DNA of 64,000 nucleotides from Erythrophleum ivorense (GCA_026724425.1 JAIUCV010000083.1:558001-622000), one strand, 5' to 3'; shown: positions 44,426 through 56,194, counted from the first letter of the stretch. Made by a program: numbers and translations. Notes: generated by a model not told the origin, from the letters alone.

Positions 44426-45994
44426 TGATAGCATGCGTGGGTGTGGGATGTATGCATGTAATAAAAACCCTAAGCAAAACATGGTTGCAAGTGCACAACA
44501 TGTTGTTGTAGTACTTAGGGATCGATCCACAAGAGAATGCGAATTGCACACTACACGTTTGTAAAGATTTGGTTAAGCTAAATCAATAATATGCAAGGGG
44601 TTTTGTGTTTTTGTTTTATAAGAAAGAGTAAATAACAATGCAAGCTATACAAACAACATCAATTGAACAAAGACAAACCGTGAGAACCTATGCCAAATTA
44701 ATTGAAAAGATTGTCAAATCCGATTCCTAAACTCAAAACACTATGATGTGGTCATCCCACTTTCGTGGCTCCGACCACCTATACCTCTTAAACCAATGGA
44801 CTCAGCTGTCGCATGGTCATTGAAGAGTGAGGTATGCCTTAGGTTCAAGTGATGATTGTTCACAACAATCTTTAAGTCTACTTTCATAGCTTAAGATTTA
44901 TTGCTCATCAAATACTAGATCCGGAGATATAACAAGCTTTTGGAGAGTATATCAACCTTAAATCATGTCACTAGTTAGCTACTCTAGCAACAAGCATGAG
45001 GCGCAAATAAAGATGAAGAACCATGGGGTTTTCCCTTTATTCAACAAACGATTATTGAAGGCAATTATATCATATCCTCTTGGAAAGATCCATAATTCAA
45101 CGATGAGCCTTAAAGGAGTAGAGAGAGTCTCATGGTTCTAATGGTAGGAGGCGGAGTGACAGAGGTCAAACCGCGGCTCCTCCATAGAGAGAAACCTCTA
45201 AAACCCGAGACTTAATCTAAAACATGCGAGTATGTACAAGATGCAAAAGAAAAGAAAGAGCAAGGAGACCACCTAAGTGGCTCCGGTTTATTGACTGAAA
45301 GAAGAAGAGAGTTGTGTTCTATGATATTGTGATATCGATACAAGAGGCTAAAAGCAAGTATATATAGGTGAGGGGAGGCTAGGTCGGCTGAGTTAATACG
45401 CAAAAGAGAAGAGGAAACTTTCCATTTCTTCTCCTCGCTTGAACTTGCTCACCAAGTCTTGAGTGAGGCGCGGCTGCTGCGTTATGATCGCGTGGTGTAG
45501 CGTGGGCTTGAGTTTTGATGTAGTCTAGGCTTGGCCCGCAGTGATCCCGGTCCATTTCGCTCATCCAAGCTCCATGGGCTTCACTTACTCGCCAGACGGA
45601 CATGTCTTGGGAGAAAAAGATCCGAGGCCGCATTTCTGCTCAAAATAGCCCAATTCTACTTTGCCGCGACGCATGACTCATTTATCTATCTTTCCATATA
45701 AAGATCTCATGATTTGGACGTCGGAAAGACCCTTTGCCGCGGTCATCTTTCGGATGCTTTGATTCTGTCCGAATGCGGAAACCGGCTAACTTGAGTTTTG
45801 TTGAAGCTCTTGACTTGGGAACTTGCATGGATCATTGTTTGAAGCTCTTTTGACTTCTTTTTGCCATTTTGACCTGTTTTCTTCCCAAAACCACAATATA
45901 CAAGAAAACTACCTATTGGATTCAAAATCATTATTATTAAGTAAGAAAATATAAGAAAAACTAGGGTAAGAACATGTAAAATATGGATATATCA
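44426..45994 (-). repeat. 5' LTR of complete family-2 element
   Basis: 1569 bp with the same ends as 38504-40063; TATA box at 45359-45366. Confidence 0.94.
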
Positions 45995-46741
45995 TTTTAC
46001 TATGCTTTTTATAAGGTTTTTAAAGGCTTTTCAAACTAAAAAGGTAGTTTTTGTGGATTTATAGTACGAAGAGTCTAAACAGGTCGAAAGATGCATTTTG
46101 GAGCAAAACCACAGGATTTGGACTTTACGCCGCTCCACGACACAGCATCAACTTTGAAAGAACCCCAAAAACATTATACTCAATGTATCTCACAAAAACC
46201 AGTTTGCCGTGATGCCTACATGAGTTAGCTTTCCAACGCAATTGGAATCATGCAATTTGGACGTGTAGAATGGAAGATATTATCATTTTAGTGAAGAGTG
46301 TCATATCAGCCGAAAACCGGACGTCTACACCAGCCGCTCGACCGAGCCGGTCGGACAGGGCCTCCAAGGCTCCCGTCCGACCCAACCGTCCTTAACTGCA
46401 CAATGGCATCGGTCGACCGAGCCGGTCGGACAGGGACTCCAAGGCTCCCGTCCGACCCGACTTTCCTTCAATTCGACGACCGAGCCGGTCGAACAAGAAC
46501 TCTAAGGCTCCCGTCCGACCCGACCTCTTTTCACCATCCCGTACGCGCCAGCTCGACCCGACCATCAAACCGACCGACCGGTCGACCGCCCCGCTTGACC
46601 CGATCACCACCCCGACCGACCGGTCGATCGCCCCGCTCGACCGCCGACCGTCCCGCCTTAGCCGACTAAGGCCCGTTTTGCACGTTTTCACGATTTGCTC
46701 TGCCCGTTTACCTAATCTCGACCCCTGGAAGACCTAGCACT

Positions 46742-46749
46742 ATAAATAC
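46742..46749 (+). promoter_or_regulatory. TATA box of family-1 solo LTR
   Basis: TATAAATA, about 80-400 bp downstream of the GGTCGA/GGTCGGAC array, as in the other family-1 LTRs. Confidence 0.55.
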
Positions 46750-47636
46750 ACCTTTTTAGCCTCTTTAGAAAGAAGAGAACCGCAGAGCCGCATTGTATTA
46801 AAGTTTTTATAGATCTACTTTTGTTCTTAAAGATTTCAAGGAGAGGATCTCTCCTCCTTACCACAATTTGGAGAAGTTTTCTGAACCTTTATCTTATATT
46901 TATGCTTTCTTCATCATCTTTCTGTGTTGTTACTTTGATTATGCCTGAGTAATTCACTTGTTAGGTCGTGGGGTAATCGAAGAGTCAATGCGTTGTTAGG
47001 GTTCTAAATCAAATTAGGGGTTCATCATTATAGGTCTTCACCTTTGCTCGATCTTATTGCTGCATGCTTTTCTGATCAACTAGCATCAGATTTGAGGTAG
47101 ACTTGAGCCACAGAAGTGCTGTATCATTCGCCTGAACTAGTATTTGGTGGGCAACACTTCATAGACTGCGGAAGTTGATCTATGCGGGGTTGTGAACAAT
47201 CGAGACTTGAACGAATTAATGCTTGTTTAACAATCTAAGGACATTCCGAAAGATTAGCGATTAGGTTAGTTAACAAAGAGGTCGGAGCCACGGAAGTGGA
47301 ATGATCTTACATCTGTGTTTTGAGTTCTAGACGGCACCCAATTAAACCCCCTAATAAGTTGATTTAACCTAGTAATCATTGATCTCTGCGAGTCTCCCAT
47401 TGCCTAGTGCCTTCGTACCTTGATCTTTTACCGTTTTTACATTGCATTCAATTAGTTTAGTTAGCCATCTTACCAATCACAACCAAAACCCTTATCTTGT
47501 CCTAGCTAAATTGGAATTAAATAACTTGTAGTGCATCTCTCTGCTCCTTGTGTTCGATAAACCCGTTACTACTCTCGATCTGTGCACTTGCAGAAAAGGG
47601 ATAGAAATTGGGAAAAGCTTATCCCGCATCACTGAC

Positions 47637-48340
47637 CCAATCTCCCGAGACTCACATCCAATTTTCATGTTATACACACGCTTCCAGACATTATTACTCC
47701 TCAACTCAACACCACAACTCTAAAAACCAAAACATGAGACCCACCCGTCTCCTCGAGAGATCCACCCGTCCCTCGATACCCCTATTGTGACCCACCCATC
47801 ACAATAGTAACCACAAAAACCACTTATACTGAGGTAGCGAACCTCACATATAAGTCTGCAAGAGATCCACCCATCTCCTCTAAAGACCCACCCGTCTCTT
47901 CTCAAGACCCACCGTCTCTAGAACTGTATCGAGTAATAATCTGAAACGCGTATAACACATCTGACTAGAATGTCTCGCGACCGAAACTGGTCAACACACG
48001 ATATTCCCCACACCGGAATATCCTTAACAAACGACCAAAAAGGGTCAACACGACTTGTCTCCATTAACCAGGGCGTTGGTTCACGCATGCTACACAATGA
48101 TGCTTTAGTCTCTAAACTGCCCGCACAACAATCAAACAAGAACATGCACAGCCAATTCAGAGATTGACACCTTGCATAACATGTGCAAACTACACCTTGG
48201 TGTCACTCGACAAAACTCGAAACACCGAACCTCAGATTGATAAGGAAAACCCATCTCATAAATCTCCAACAATGTATATCGTTACCACAACGAACATACA
48301 TCACCACCAAAACACCAAACACCACAAACCAAAACAAACA
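47637..48340 (-). other. 3' non-coding region of the Tekay-like element
   Basis: Contains repeated GACCCACCCGTCTC and GATCCACCC units (47740-47920), the reverse-strand counterpart of the short tandem units at 5794-6201. No supported gene. Confidence 0.6.
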
Positions 48341-48610
48341 TCTTAAAACATCTGGAGGTACACACGATCCCCCACCTTAAACACAATTCTCGACTCCGCC
48401 TAACGGCCTAACTTATCAAACACGGACCTCCCCGTCATTCCCTGAACAACAGTAGCTCCTTACGTGCTGTGCTCCCCCACTTGGATACACACATCGACCA
48501 CGAAATCAAACCATCCCGTTCGCCGAGACCCGACACTCTAAACCCGCTGCCCACGACGCGTCAAACACACTCCGATTGTACTGAGTAGATCCGCCTGATC
48601 TACTTTCTCC
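48341..48610 (-). pseudogene. pol: Pol remnant of the Tekay-like element
   Basis: On the minus strand a piece equivalent to the RNase H-integrase linker (ECRVSANG at about 48540) runs almost directly into the integrase C-terminal part (QVGE, then VGDRVYLQM near 48360). The integrase zinc finger and core are thus deleted. These words match the plus-strand copy at 24920-24970 and 25695-25865. Stops are present. Confidence 0.6.
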
Positions 48611-48785
48611 GAGCCCACGCCTCCCTGTACTGATGACCGAACTATTGGCATCGACTAACTCACCCTCCGAACAGCCTCTGCTCTAACACCACCCACTAAC
48701 AAAGTTCTTACACAACTACAAGTGTCTAGAACCCTAAAATTCTATCCCATAAACAAAGAAGAAACAAACACACACCAAAATACTA

Positions 48786-50237
48786 CTAAAAACATACAAA
48801 GTTTGAGATATGGATTTTACCTGTGACATAGCCTGACTGACTCGTCTGGCCTGCCTTTGTCGAAGAAGAATACACATGCGCCACCCCTCCAGTCTGATCC
48901 GACGACTGCAACGCTGCGATCTGAGCTGCTGACTGAATCGCCAAAGGCTGAACCGCCGCCAATGACAACGGCTGCAACTTGGGACACATCGGCCTGATAT
49001 ACCCTGGCTCCCTACAGTAGAAACACACCGTAGCCTCCCTGGATGCCTCCCTCTTGGGACAACTAGCAACCCTATGCTCCATGCTCCCGCAGCCATAGCA
49101 ACCACCCTTGCTGCTCAAGTTACTAACAGACATCTCGTCTGCTCTCCTCTTCTGACCCTGCGCATGCTTGTCGCCCCTGCCAGAGCTAGACTCAACTCTC
49201 TCGCGCTGCTGCTGCTTCTGCTGGCCCCTCTGCTGGGTAGCAGGAGCAACTGCAGATGGCACCGCTACCGGACCAACCTGCTCACGAAGGTCCTCCTCAG
49301 TGGAAGCCGCCAGCTCCACTAACTCTGCTCTCGTGGTATACATACCACCTATGCACTGAGGCGTGATACTCGACCGAAGACCCTTAAAGAACCTCATCGT
49401 CAGGGCCCGCTCGCCCTCAAAACCAAAACCCGTATGCACCACGAGTCTGCCGAACTCCGCATCATACTCACGCACTGACCTCTCTCCCTGAGTTAATGCA
49501 ATGAATCTCATCTGAAATCTGTCTCGAGTCTCCTGAGGGAAATACTTGGCGTTGAACTCCACTAGGAATTCGCCCCAAGTCCACACTGTCCTCCGAGTCA
49601 CAACAGATCTCCACCACAAATGTGCGTCTCCACTAAGGTAATGCACAACTAGCTCAACCCGATACTCCTCTGGACACCTGACTGAACCGAAGTTCCGCTC
49701 CAGTCTCTGCCGCCGCTCATCGGCCTGCTCGGGCTCACTCCCGCCCTCAAAGAATAGTGTCCCAATCCTCTATATCTCCCTCATCATCTCTAGATAAGAC
49801 GGATGCCCAAACACCGCAGCACCATGCTGCCCAACAAAACCCGCAGCCCCATTCTGCCCGACAAAACCGGCACCCACCTGTGCCCCGGCCACTGGAGGTG
49901 CACCCGGAGCCTGCTGTGGAACCGCCTGCGGAAGACGTGCCAACAGCTGCGTCAGTAGCCCCACTATCAAGTCACCCTGTGCTGGAGCCGCGCCCCCACC
50001 CTGAGCCGCCCCAACTCCTGCGCCACCACCGGCACCCAAACTGGCCTCACCCGCCACTGACTGTGTCACTGACGCAGTCGCCACACTAGGCACTGCACTC
50101 TCCGCTGAAGCCTCTGGTAAACCACATCCACGACCCCGACCTCCACGGCCTGCAGCTCGGCCACCACGGCCAACTGCTCTACCCCCACGGGCTCTACCGC
50201 GCCCTTTCGCACCACGACCTCTATCACCTGCGTCCAT
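48786..50237 (-). pseudogene. gag: Tekay/Del-like gag with CCHC zinc knuckle, one internal stop
   Basis: From the ATG at 50237 one frame of 484 codons runs to 48786, interrupted only by a TAG at 49772-49770. The N-terminus is Gly/Arg-rich. A Gln/Pro/Ala-rich part leads to YLEMM. After the stop comes the classic retrotransposon-gag domain (HYLSGDAHLWWRSV, EFNAKYFPQETRD, LTQGERSVREYDAEF). A Gln-rich linker precedes a CCHC knuckle (CYGCGSMEHRVASC, about 49060-49110) and a second C-rich motif CFYCREPGY. The TAG is where related proteins usually have Gln, so CAG to TAG is likely. Gag packages element RNA. Confidence 0.85.
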
Positions 50238-50427
50238 CTTGCTGCACTACCAAAGCACATAAGATGAGCAACTAGACTTACATCAAAACAAACCATAAAC
50301 ACACTTACCGCGGAATCTCTCGAAGGCCGAAGGGGATGATACTAAGACAAACAACTGACTAAACACAATTAATCAATTAACACATAGTCTCAGTTCAACC
50401 CAATTTAACAGTCCTAAAAACGTCTAG

Positions 50428-50440
50428 GCTCTGATACCAA
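50428..50440 (-). other. Primer binding site, initiator-Met tRNA type
   Basis: Minus-strand TTGGTATCAGAGCC lies two to three bases inside the LTR end (TGTTTCA). This is the standard iMet primer site of Tekay/Del and many copia elements. Confidence 0.88.
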
Positions 50441-50442
50441 AA

Positions 50443-50516
50443 TGAAACAACCAACATTTTTTTTATTTTTTTTTTATCAATTTGGTGTCCCTCGACACCA
50501 GCTCGTCAAAGCGATT
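50443..50516 (-). repeat. Truncated 5' LTR of the Tekay-like element
   Basis: About 74 bp from TGAAACAACCAACATTTTTT through a T-rich stretch and TGGTGTCCCTCGACACCAGC, a short palindrome also seen in the LTRs at 21563 and 53873. It ends where family-1 sequence starts. Confidence 0.65.
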
Positions 50517-51587
50517 CGAAAGCAACATAGCACCAATAGGTCAAATCTTCATGGACTTAATGTCTAATCGGGTTACATCTTTCCTCCCTTTCACAAAACG
50601 CCTTACTACCTCTTTCTTTTACCTCCCTTAATCAGATTTGCTTTCTACCTCTTGTCTTCATCTTATATCTATTTCTCTTATCAACCTTTTTCAAAACTTC
50701 TGTTTTATTGAGTCAAAACCTTAGTTGGAAGTTATGATCTATCTCTATGATTCTCCGGTGTTGTGATAACAATCTATGACCCTAGAGCGGACATCAGTTG
50801 CAGACATAAGCCTAACAGAACCTCTAACGGTGGATCGACCTACCGACTTGGCAACATTTCTAAGGTACCCGTACAATCTAACGTTAACTCCACCCTAATC
50901 AATTTAGTTTTTCTTGTCAAGGGACTTGGCATACATATGAGTCGTTCCTCACTTGACCTCAGCAGACCAATACAAAGTGCAGTCCTCCTCTCTCTCAGAA
51001 AAATGAAACTCAAAAGCTTTTAAGCACAAGGAAAACGTGTAAGCAAGAGGAATGCATACGTCTGCACCTTCTTGTCTTATGGAGACCTACCAAAAACAAG
51101 GAAAAAGCAAAAGCCTATCCTATGTTATTCCCTAAAAGAAAAAGAAAGGGAAGAAGGATCGATAGAAAAAATAAAATGATACCCTAGAAAAGTAGGGAAA
51201 GATCGATCCTTCAAAAGAAAAGAGAGAGGAAAAGAACTCAAAAGCTTCAAAAAGGACCATCCTGAAGAGACTTAAGTGGGTAAGAACAAGTGCTTAATGA
51301 TCGATATTCCCTTGAAAAAGACTGCACGTTTTAAATTTATGCAAGGAGTTAACAATGGAAAGTGTGGAATACTGGATGAGACTAGTTGAGTTTGGTATGG
51401 TTCGCTAAGCTTGCCAAGCATTATGTGAAGCTAGTCTAACATTGGTTATGTTTTTAATGGAATACAGGAGAGGAAGCCACCACAAGTTTCTCAAAAAGGA
51501 TAAGATATTTCTACGTTTTCAAACCTTCTTTCTCTGATTTGGATTCTATTTGCTTGAGGACAAGCAAAGATCTAAGTCTGGGGGAGT
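50517..51587 (+). other. Family-1 3' internal region with polypurine tract
   Basis: Plus-orientation counterpart of 54370-54500 (reverse) and 1-1070 (reverse). The conserved block (916-960 equivalent) is missing, with a jump at about 50644. The polypurine tract AAGTCTGGGGGAG at 51575-51587 abuts the LTR. The gag and pol of this element are not present to the left. Confidence 0.75.
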
Positions 51588-53209
51588 TGATATACCTCTA
51601 TTTTGTACCCTTTTTATATGGTTTTACTATGCTTTTTATAAGGTTTTTAAAGGCTTTTTGATCTAAAAAGGTAGTTTTTGTGGATTTATAGTACTAAGAG
51701 TCTAAACAGGTCGAAAGATACATTTTGGAACAAAACCACAGGATTTGGACTTTATGCCGCTCCGCGACACAGCATCAACTTTGGAAAACCCCAAAAACAT
51801 TCTACTCAATGGATTTCACCAAAACCAGTTCGCAGCGATGCCTACATGAGTTAGCTTTCCAACGCAATTGGAATCATGCAATTTGGACGTGTAGAATGGA
51901 AGATATGATCATTTCAGTGAAGAGTGTCAGATCAGCCGAAAATCGGACATAACAACACTGGTCGACCAAGCCGGTCGGACAGGGACTCCAAGGCTCCCGT
52001 CCAACCAGACCGTCCTTCATCGCACCAACGACACCGGTCGACCGAGCCGGTCGGACAGGGACTCCAAGGCTCCCGTCCGACCCGACCTTCCTTCACGACG
52101 ACGACCAATCCGGTCGACCGAGACCGGTCGGACAGGGACTCCATGGCCCTAGTCCGACCCGACTTCTTTTCACCATCCCGTGCGCGCTCGACCGCCCAGC
52201 TCGACCCGACCACCATCCCGACCGACCGGTCGACCGCCCCGCTCGACCGCCGCCTTTCCCGCTCGACCCGCCTTAGCCGACTAAGGCCCGTTTTGCGCGT
52301 TTTCACGATCTACTCGGCCCGTTTACCTAATCTCGACCCCTGGAAGACCTAGCACTATAAATACACCTTTTTAGCCTCTTTAGAAAAGAGAGCCGCAGAG
52401 CCGCATTGTATTAGAGTTTATTAGATCTACTTTTGTTCTTAGAGATTTCAAGGAGAGGATCTCTCCTCCTTAACACAATTTGGAGAAGTTTTCTGAACCT
52501 TTGTCTTATATTTATGATTTCTTCATCATCTTTCTGTGTTGTTACTTTGATTATGTCTGAGTAATTCACTTGTTAGGTCGTGGGTTTATCAAAGAGTCCA
52601 TGCATTGTTAGGGTTCTAAATCAAATTAGGGGTTCATCATTATAGGTCTTCACCTTTGCTTGATCTTATTGCTGCATGCTTTTCTGATCAACTAGCATCA
52701 GATCTTAGGTAGACTTGAGCCACGGAAGTGCTGTATCATTCGCCTGAACTAGTATTTGGTGGGCAACACTTCATAGACTGCGGAAGTTGATCTATGCGGG
52801 GTTGTGAACAATTGAGACTTGAACGAATTAATGCTTGTTTAACAATCTAAGGACATTCCGAAAGATTAGCGATTAGGTTAGTTAACAAAGAGGTCGGAGC
52901 CACGGAAGTGGAATGATCTTACATCTGTGTTTTGAGTTCTAGACGGCACCCAATTAAACCCCCTAATAAGTTGATTTAACCTAGTAATCATGAATCTCTG
53001 CGAGTCTCCCATTGCCTAGCACTTTCTTACCTTGATCTTTTACTGCTTTTACATCGCTTTCAATTAGTTTAGTTAGCTACCTTACCAATCACAGCCAAAA
53101 CCCTTATCTTGTCCTAGCTAAATTGGAATTGCATAACTTGTAGTGCATACTCTCGATCTGTGCACTTGCAGAAAAGGGATAGAAATTGGGAAAAGCTTAT
53201 CCCGCATCA
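51588..53209 (+). repeat. 3' LTR of a family-1 element
   Basis: 1622 bp, TGATATACCTC to CCCGCATCA. Three GGTCGGAC...GTCCGACC hairpin units lie at about 51972-52160 and GGTCGACCG/CGCTCGACC words up to 52275, then TATAAATA at 52356-52363. It is preceded by a polypurine tract, so it is a genuine 3' LTR. It is followed by ACATG and the middle of another family-1 3' region, so this element sits inside a relative. Confidence 0.9.
52356..52363 (+). promoter_or_regulatory. TATA box of family-1 LTR
   Basis: TATAAATA in the shared context AGCACTATAAATACACC. Confidence 0.55.
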
Positions 53210-53843
53210 ACATGTCCACCAAAGATACAGTCCACCTCTCTCTCATCTGCAAAATGAAAATCAAAAGCTTTTAAGCATAAGGAAAATGTGTAAGCAAGAG
53301 GAATGCATACGTCTGCACCTTCTTGTCTTATGGAGACCTACTCAAACAAGGAAAAGCAAAAGCCTATCCTATGATATTCCCACAAAAGAAAAAGATTCAA
53401 AGGGAAGAAGGATCGATAGAAAAAATAAAATGATACCCTAGAAAAGTAGGGAAAGATCGATCCTTCAAAAGAAAAAGAGAGAAAGAGAGAGGAATGGAAC
53501 TGGATGTGCTAAAAAGGACTGTCTTGGCAAACACTTGGATGGGTAAGAGTCAATGCTCTGTGATCAATACTCCCATGATAAAGACCGCACGTTTTAAATA
53601 CTGTAAGGAGTTAACAATGGAAAGTTTGGAATGTTGGATGAGATTTGTTGGGTCCAGTATGGTTCGCTAAGCTTAAGGTCAGTACGGAAGGCTAGATTCA
53701 AAGTTGGTTTTGCTCCTAATGAAAGCAGAGCAATGGTAGATACAAGTTCTAAAGGATAAGTGAGTTTTCATGATTTCAAAACCTCTTCACTAGTTTGGAT
53801 TCGATTTGCTTGGGGACAAGCAAAGATCTAAGTCTGGGGGAGT
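53210..53843 (+). other. Family-1 3' internal region (host of the preceding element)
   Basis: Counterpart of 1-565 in reverse. It starts mid-region at ACATGTCCACC and ends with polypurine tract AAGTCTGGGGGAGT. No coding sequence is supported. Confidence 0.75.
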
Positions 53844-53872
53844 TGATATACCTCTATTTTACATGCTTTTTA
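53844..53872 (+). repeat. First 29 bp of a family-1 LTR
   Basis: TGATATACCTCTATTTTACA follows the polypurine tract; the LTR is then cut off by a TGTAACATCC LTR. Confidence 0.7.
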
Positions 53873-54340
53873 TGTAACATCCAAGAACGAAGAATTGCCT
53901 TTTTTCTCTGGTGTCGAGCGACACCAAGGGCTGGTGTCTGTCGACACCAGTCCGAATTGCGATTTCCGGTTTGTTTTAATTTGCCCGGTTTGGTCCGGTT
54001 AAGGGTGGGAAACCCTAAGTCGCGAATATAAAGTGTTGTGGCCGCTTTTCCTTTGTCTTTTTCGGGTTTTGGAGAAGACAAAAGAGGCAGAGAGAGTTGT
54101 GGTGATTCAAGGTGATTTCTGGGTTGATCTGAGGTTGTGTGGTGCTGTTCTTCATCTCTTCTTCTTCTCAATCCTTAATCAAGGTGAGTGCGTGACTGTA
54201 GGTCCGAAATTTCTAGATGGGAGATTGTTGATTGAAGTTTCGATGAGTTTTGATGCTGTTCTTGAGTTATGTGTTGATTTTCGTGATGATATGTGAGTTT
54301 AATCGTGTTTTGTGTTGATTGATTTCTTAGATCTGTGTTT
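53873..54340 (+). repeat. Tekay-like LTR, right end uncertain
   Basis: It starts TGTAACATCCAAGAACG and contains two CGACACCA-type inverted words (53915-53960), as in 21563-22130. The shared middle includes GTGCGTGAC..TAGG..CCG. It ends at the junction with reverse family-1 sequence (GACAATCCCCCC) and no clear CA terminus can be assigned. Confidence 0.65.
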
Positions 54341-54342
54341 TG

Positions 54343-54390
54343 ACAATCCCCCCAGACTTAACTTGCACCGTCTCGGTGAAAGCAAATCTG
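54343..54390 (-). promoter_or_regulatory. Conserved block with second polypurine-like tract
   Basis: Minus-strand CACCGAGACGGTGCAAGTTA followed by AGTCTGGGGGGATTGTC; counterpart of 916-960. Confidence 0.5.
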
Positions 54391-54908
54391 ATTAAGGGAG
54401 GTAAAAGAAAGAGGTAGTAAAGCGTTTTGTGAATGGGAGGAAAGATGTAACCCGATTAGACATTAAGTCCATGAAGATTTGACCTATTGGTGCTATGTTG
54501 CTGTCCTTGTCCGTTGATAAGTTTGGTAGAATATGTCCCATGTTGCGTTAGAATGAACTCCAAAGCATTGGCTTGTATCCCGGCTTAGATCATCAAATAC
54601 CATGCGTCCATGGTAAAGGCTCTTGAAGTCCGCCAAAGGTGAGGCATAGGTGGGATATGCTGTTGTGCTGGAGCAAACGGATATATGACCGTGGTTGTTC
54701 CTTGCCACATTTATTGTTAATGTTTGAAGGGACAATTACTCCTTTCTTCATGTTCCGAGGTTTTGTTTTCTCAATTTGCATGTTAGATTCTCAAATCTCT
54801 GTATCGAAAACTTCAAAAGCAAAACAAATACCATTAAACTAAAACAAAAAGTAAAAGAGGAGAGTAAAACTTATGGGTTGCCTCCCATACAGCGCTTGTT
54901 TAAGGTCT

Positions 54909-56190
54909 TTAGCTTGACCGTTTGTGATTCAGACTGGTGAAGGATCGTCCAAAGCGATTCGGACTTCTTGTGATGTCTCTGTATTGGCTAGATGTGAATT
55001 CGCCTCCGGATGGATTTAATAGCACAACTGCTCCATATGGCTGAACTTCTTTGATTTTGAATGGTCCTGACCATCTAGAACGAAGCTTCTCGGGAAAACG
55101 TTTTAGACGGGAGTTGAAAAGGAGGACTTGATCATTTGGTGCGAATGTCTTTGGTATGATCTTCCTGTCATGGAAAGCTTTGGTCCTTTCTTTGTATATC
55201 TTCGCATTCTCATATGCAAGGTGACGGATCTCATCAAGCTCATTGAGTTGTATGAGTCTTCTTTCTCCTGCTGTTTTGAGGTTGAAGTTTAGCTCCTTGA
55301 CTGCCCATGCCGCCTTATATTCTAACTCAACAGGGAGGTGACAGGCTTTTCCATAGACTAAGTGGAAAGGGGTTGTGCCTAGTGGGGTTTTGAAAGCAGT
55401 GCGGTACGCCCATAGAGCGTCATCTAACTTGGCACTCCAATCCTTTCTAGTCTTTCCTGTAGTCTTTTGTAGGATGCTTTTAAGTTCTCTGTTTGAGATT
55501 TCCACTTGGCCACTAGTCTGAGGATGATATGGGGAAGCAACTTTGTGTGTCACTCCACGCTTCTTCAAAAGGTTGGCGAAAATCCTGTTGATAAAGTGAG
55601 ATCCTCCATCACTAATGACAATCCTTGGTACTCCAAATCTCGGGAAGATGATAGATTTCAACATCTTGATAACAACTTGAGCATCATTGGTCGGGCTTGC
55701 TACTGCTTCCACCCATTTCTAAACATAATCCACTGCAACGAGAATGTATTGGTCACCAAAAGATGTCGGGAAAGGTCCCATGAAATCTATTCCCCACACG
55801 TCGAAGACTTCTACTTCTAGAATGAAATTCTGTGGCATCTCATTTCTTTTGCTTATGTTGCCCATTCTTTGGCAGGCATCACATCGGGATATGAAGGTGT
55901 GGGCATCTTTAAACATGGTCGGCCACCAGAATCCTGCTTGAAGTACTTTAGAAACTGTTTTGTAAGTGGCGTAATGACCGGCATGGCTGGAACTGTGGCA
56001 GGCGAATAATATTCCCTCCATCTCTTCCTCTGGGATACACCTACGAAACATACCATCAGAGAATTTTTTATAAAGATAAGGTTCATCCCAAAATACCGTC
56101 TAATGTCACGGAGAAATTTCTTCTTTCTGTAGCCAAAGAATTGTGGGGGTGGATGGTCTGCTGCAAGGAAGTTTGCAATGTGGCGAAACC
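54909..56190 (-). pseudogene. pol: Athila-type integrase region, one frameshift and one stop
   Basis: The frame starts in the RNase H-integrase linker (HIANFLAADHPPPQFF, about 56180). A one-base loss near 56097 breaks it before WDEPYLYKKFSDGMFRRC. The zinc-binding HSSSHAGHY...CDACQRMG follows, then the integrase core with first Asp in VWGIDFMGPF. A TAG at about 55718-55716 sits where Ser of VDYVSKW is expected. Then come the second Asp (VISDGGSHF) and the Glu region (SGQVEISNRELKSIL). The C-terminal part keeps DDALWAYRTAFKTPLG, GKACHLPVELEYKA and a chromodomain-free tail ending in WSGPFKIKEV. Apart from these two lesions it is well preserved to 54909. Confidence 0.88.
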
Positions 56191-56194
56191 ATGG

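Larger units (their letters stand above)
38504..45994 (-). mobile_element. Complete family-2 Athila-like element
   Basis: 7491 bp with both LTRs (38504-40063 and 44426-45994), the tRNA-Asp-type primer site, polypurine tract, Gag-protease frame and spacer. It is flanked by TTTTA at 38499-38503 and 45995-45999, a perfect duplication inside the family-1 solo LTR. The LTRs differ at roughly 25-35 positions by eye, including an 8-bp indel near 45705, so this copy looks older than the one at 6202. No RT or integrase. Confidence 0.95.
38465..47631 (+). mobile_element. Family-1 solo LTR, split by a family-2 element
   Basis: The pieces 38465-38503 and 45995-47631 together form one family-1 LTR, from TGATATACCTC to CCCGCATCA. 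CTGAC is present at 38460-38464 and 47632-47636, a perfect duplication around a single LTR, the signature of LTR-LTR recombination that removed the internal region. It has three GGTCGGAC hairpin units (about 46346-46520) and a TATA box at 46742-46749. Confidence 0.92.
37519..50516 (-). mobile_element. Deleted Tekay/Del-like element hosting a solo LTR and a family-2 element
   Basis: Minus-strand parts are: an LTR-like end (37519-38464), then after a nested insertion (38465-47636) a 3' non-coding region (47637-48340), a tiny pol remnant (48341-48610), gag (48786-50237), an iMet primer site (50428-50440) and the start of the 5' LTR (TGAAACAACC, 50443). TGAAACAACC also begins 37519, so the two are the inner and outer copies of the LTR end. 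The 5' LTR is cut off after about 70 bp at the junction with family-1 sequence. Confidence 0.75.
54341..56194 (-). mobile_element. Family-1 pol-bearing fragment
   Basis: On the minus strand, integrase coding sequence (about 56190-54909) is followed by family-1 non-coding 3' sequence, including the conserved block at 54343-54390. The stretch at 54840-54910 matches 1610-1690 of the left element. This shows that family 1 has, or had, members with pol. The right edge is the CCATGG junction with another element. Confidence 0.8.

Noticed and set aside
49757..50302. Plus-strand Pro/His-rich frame and a second minus-strand frame
   Set aside because: Shadows of the Gly/Arg-rich gag N-terminus in other frames.
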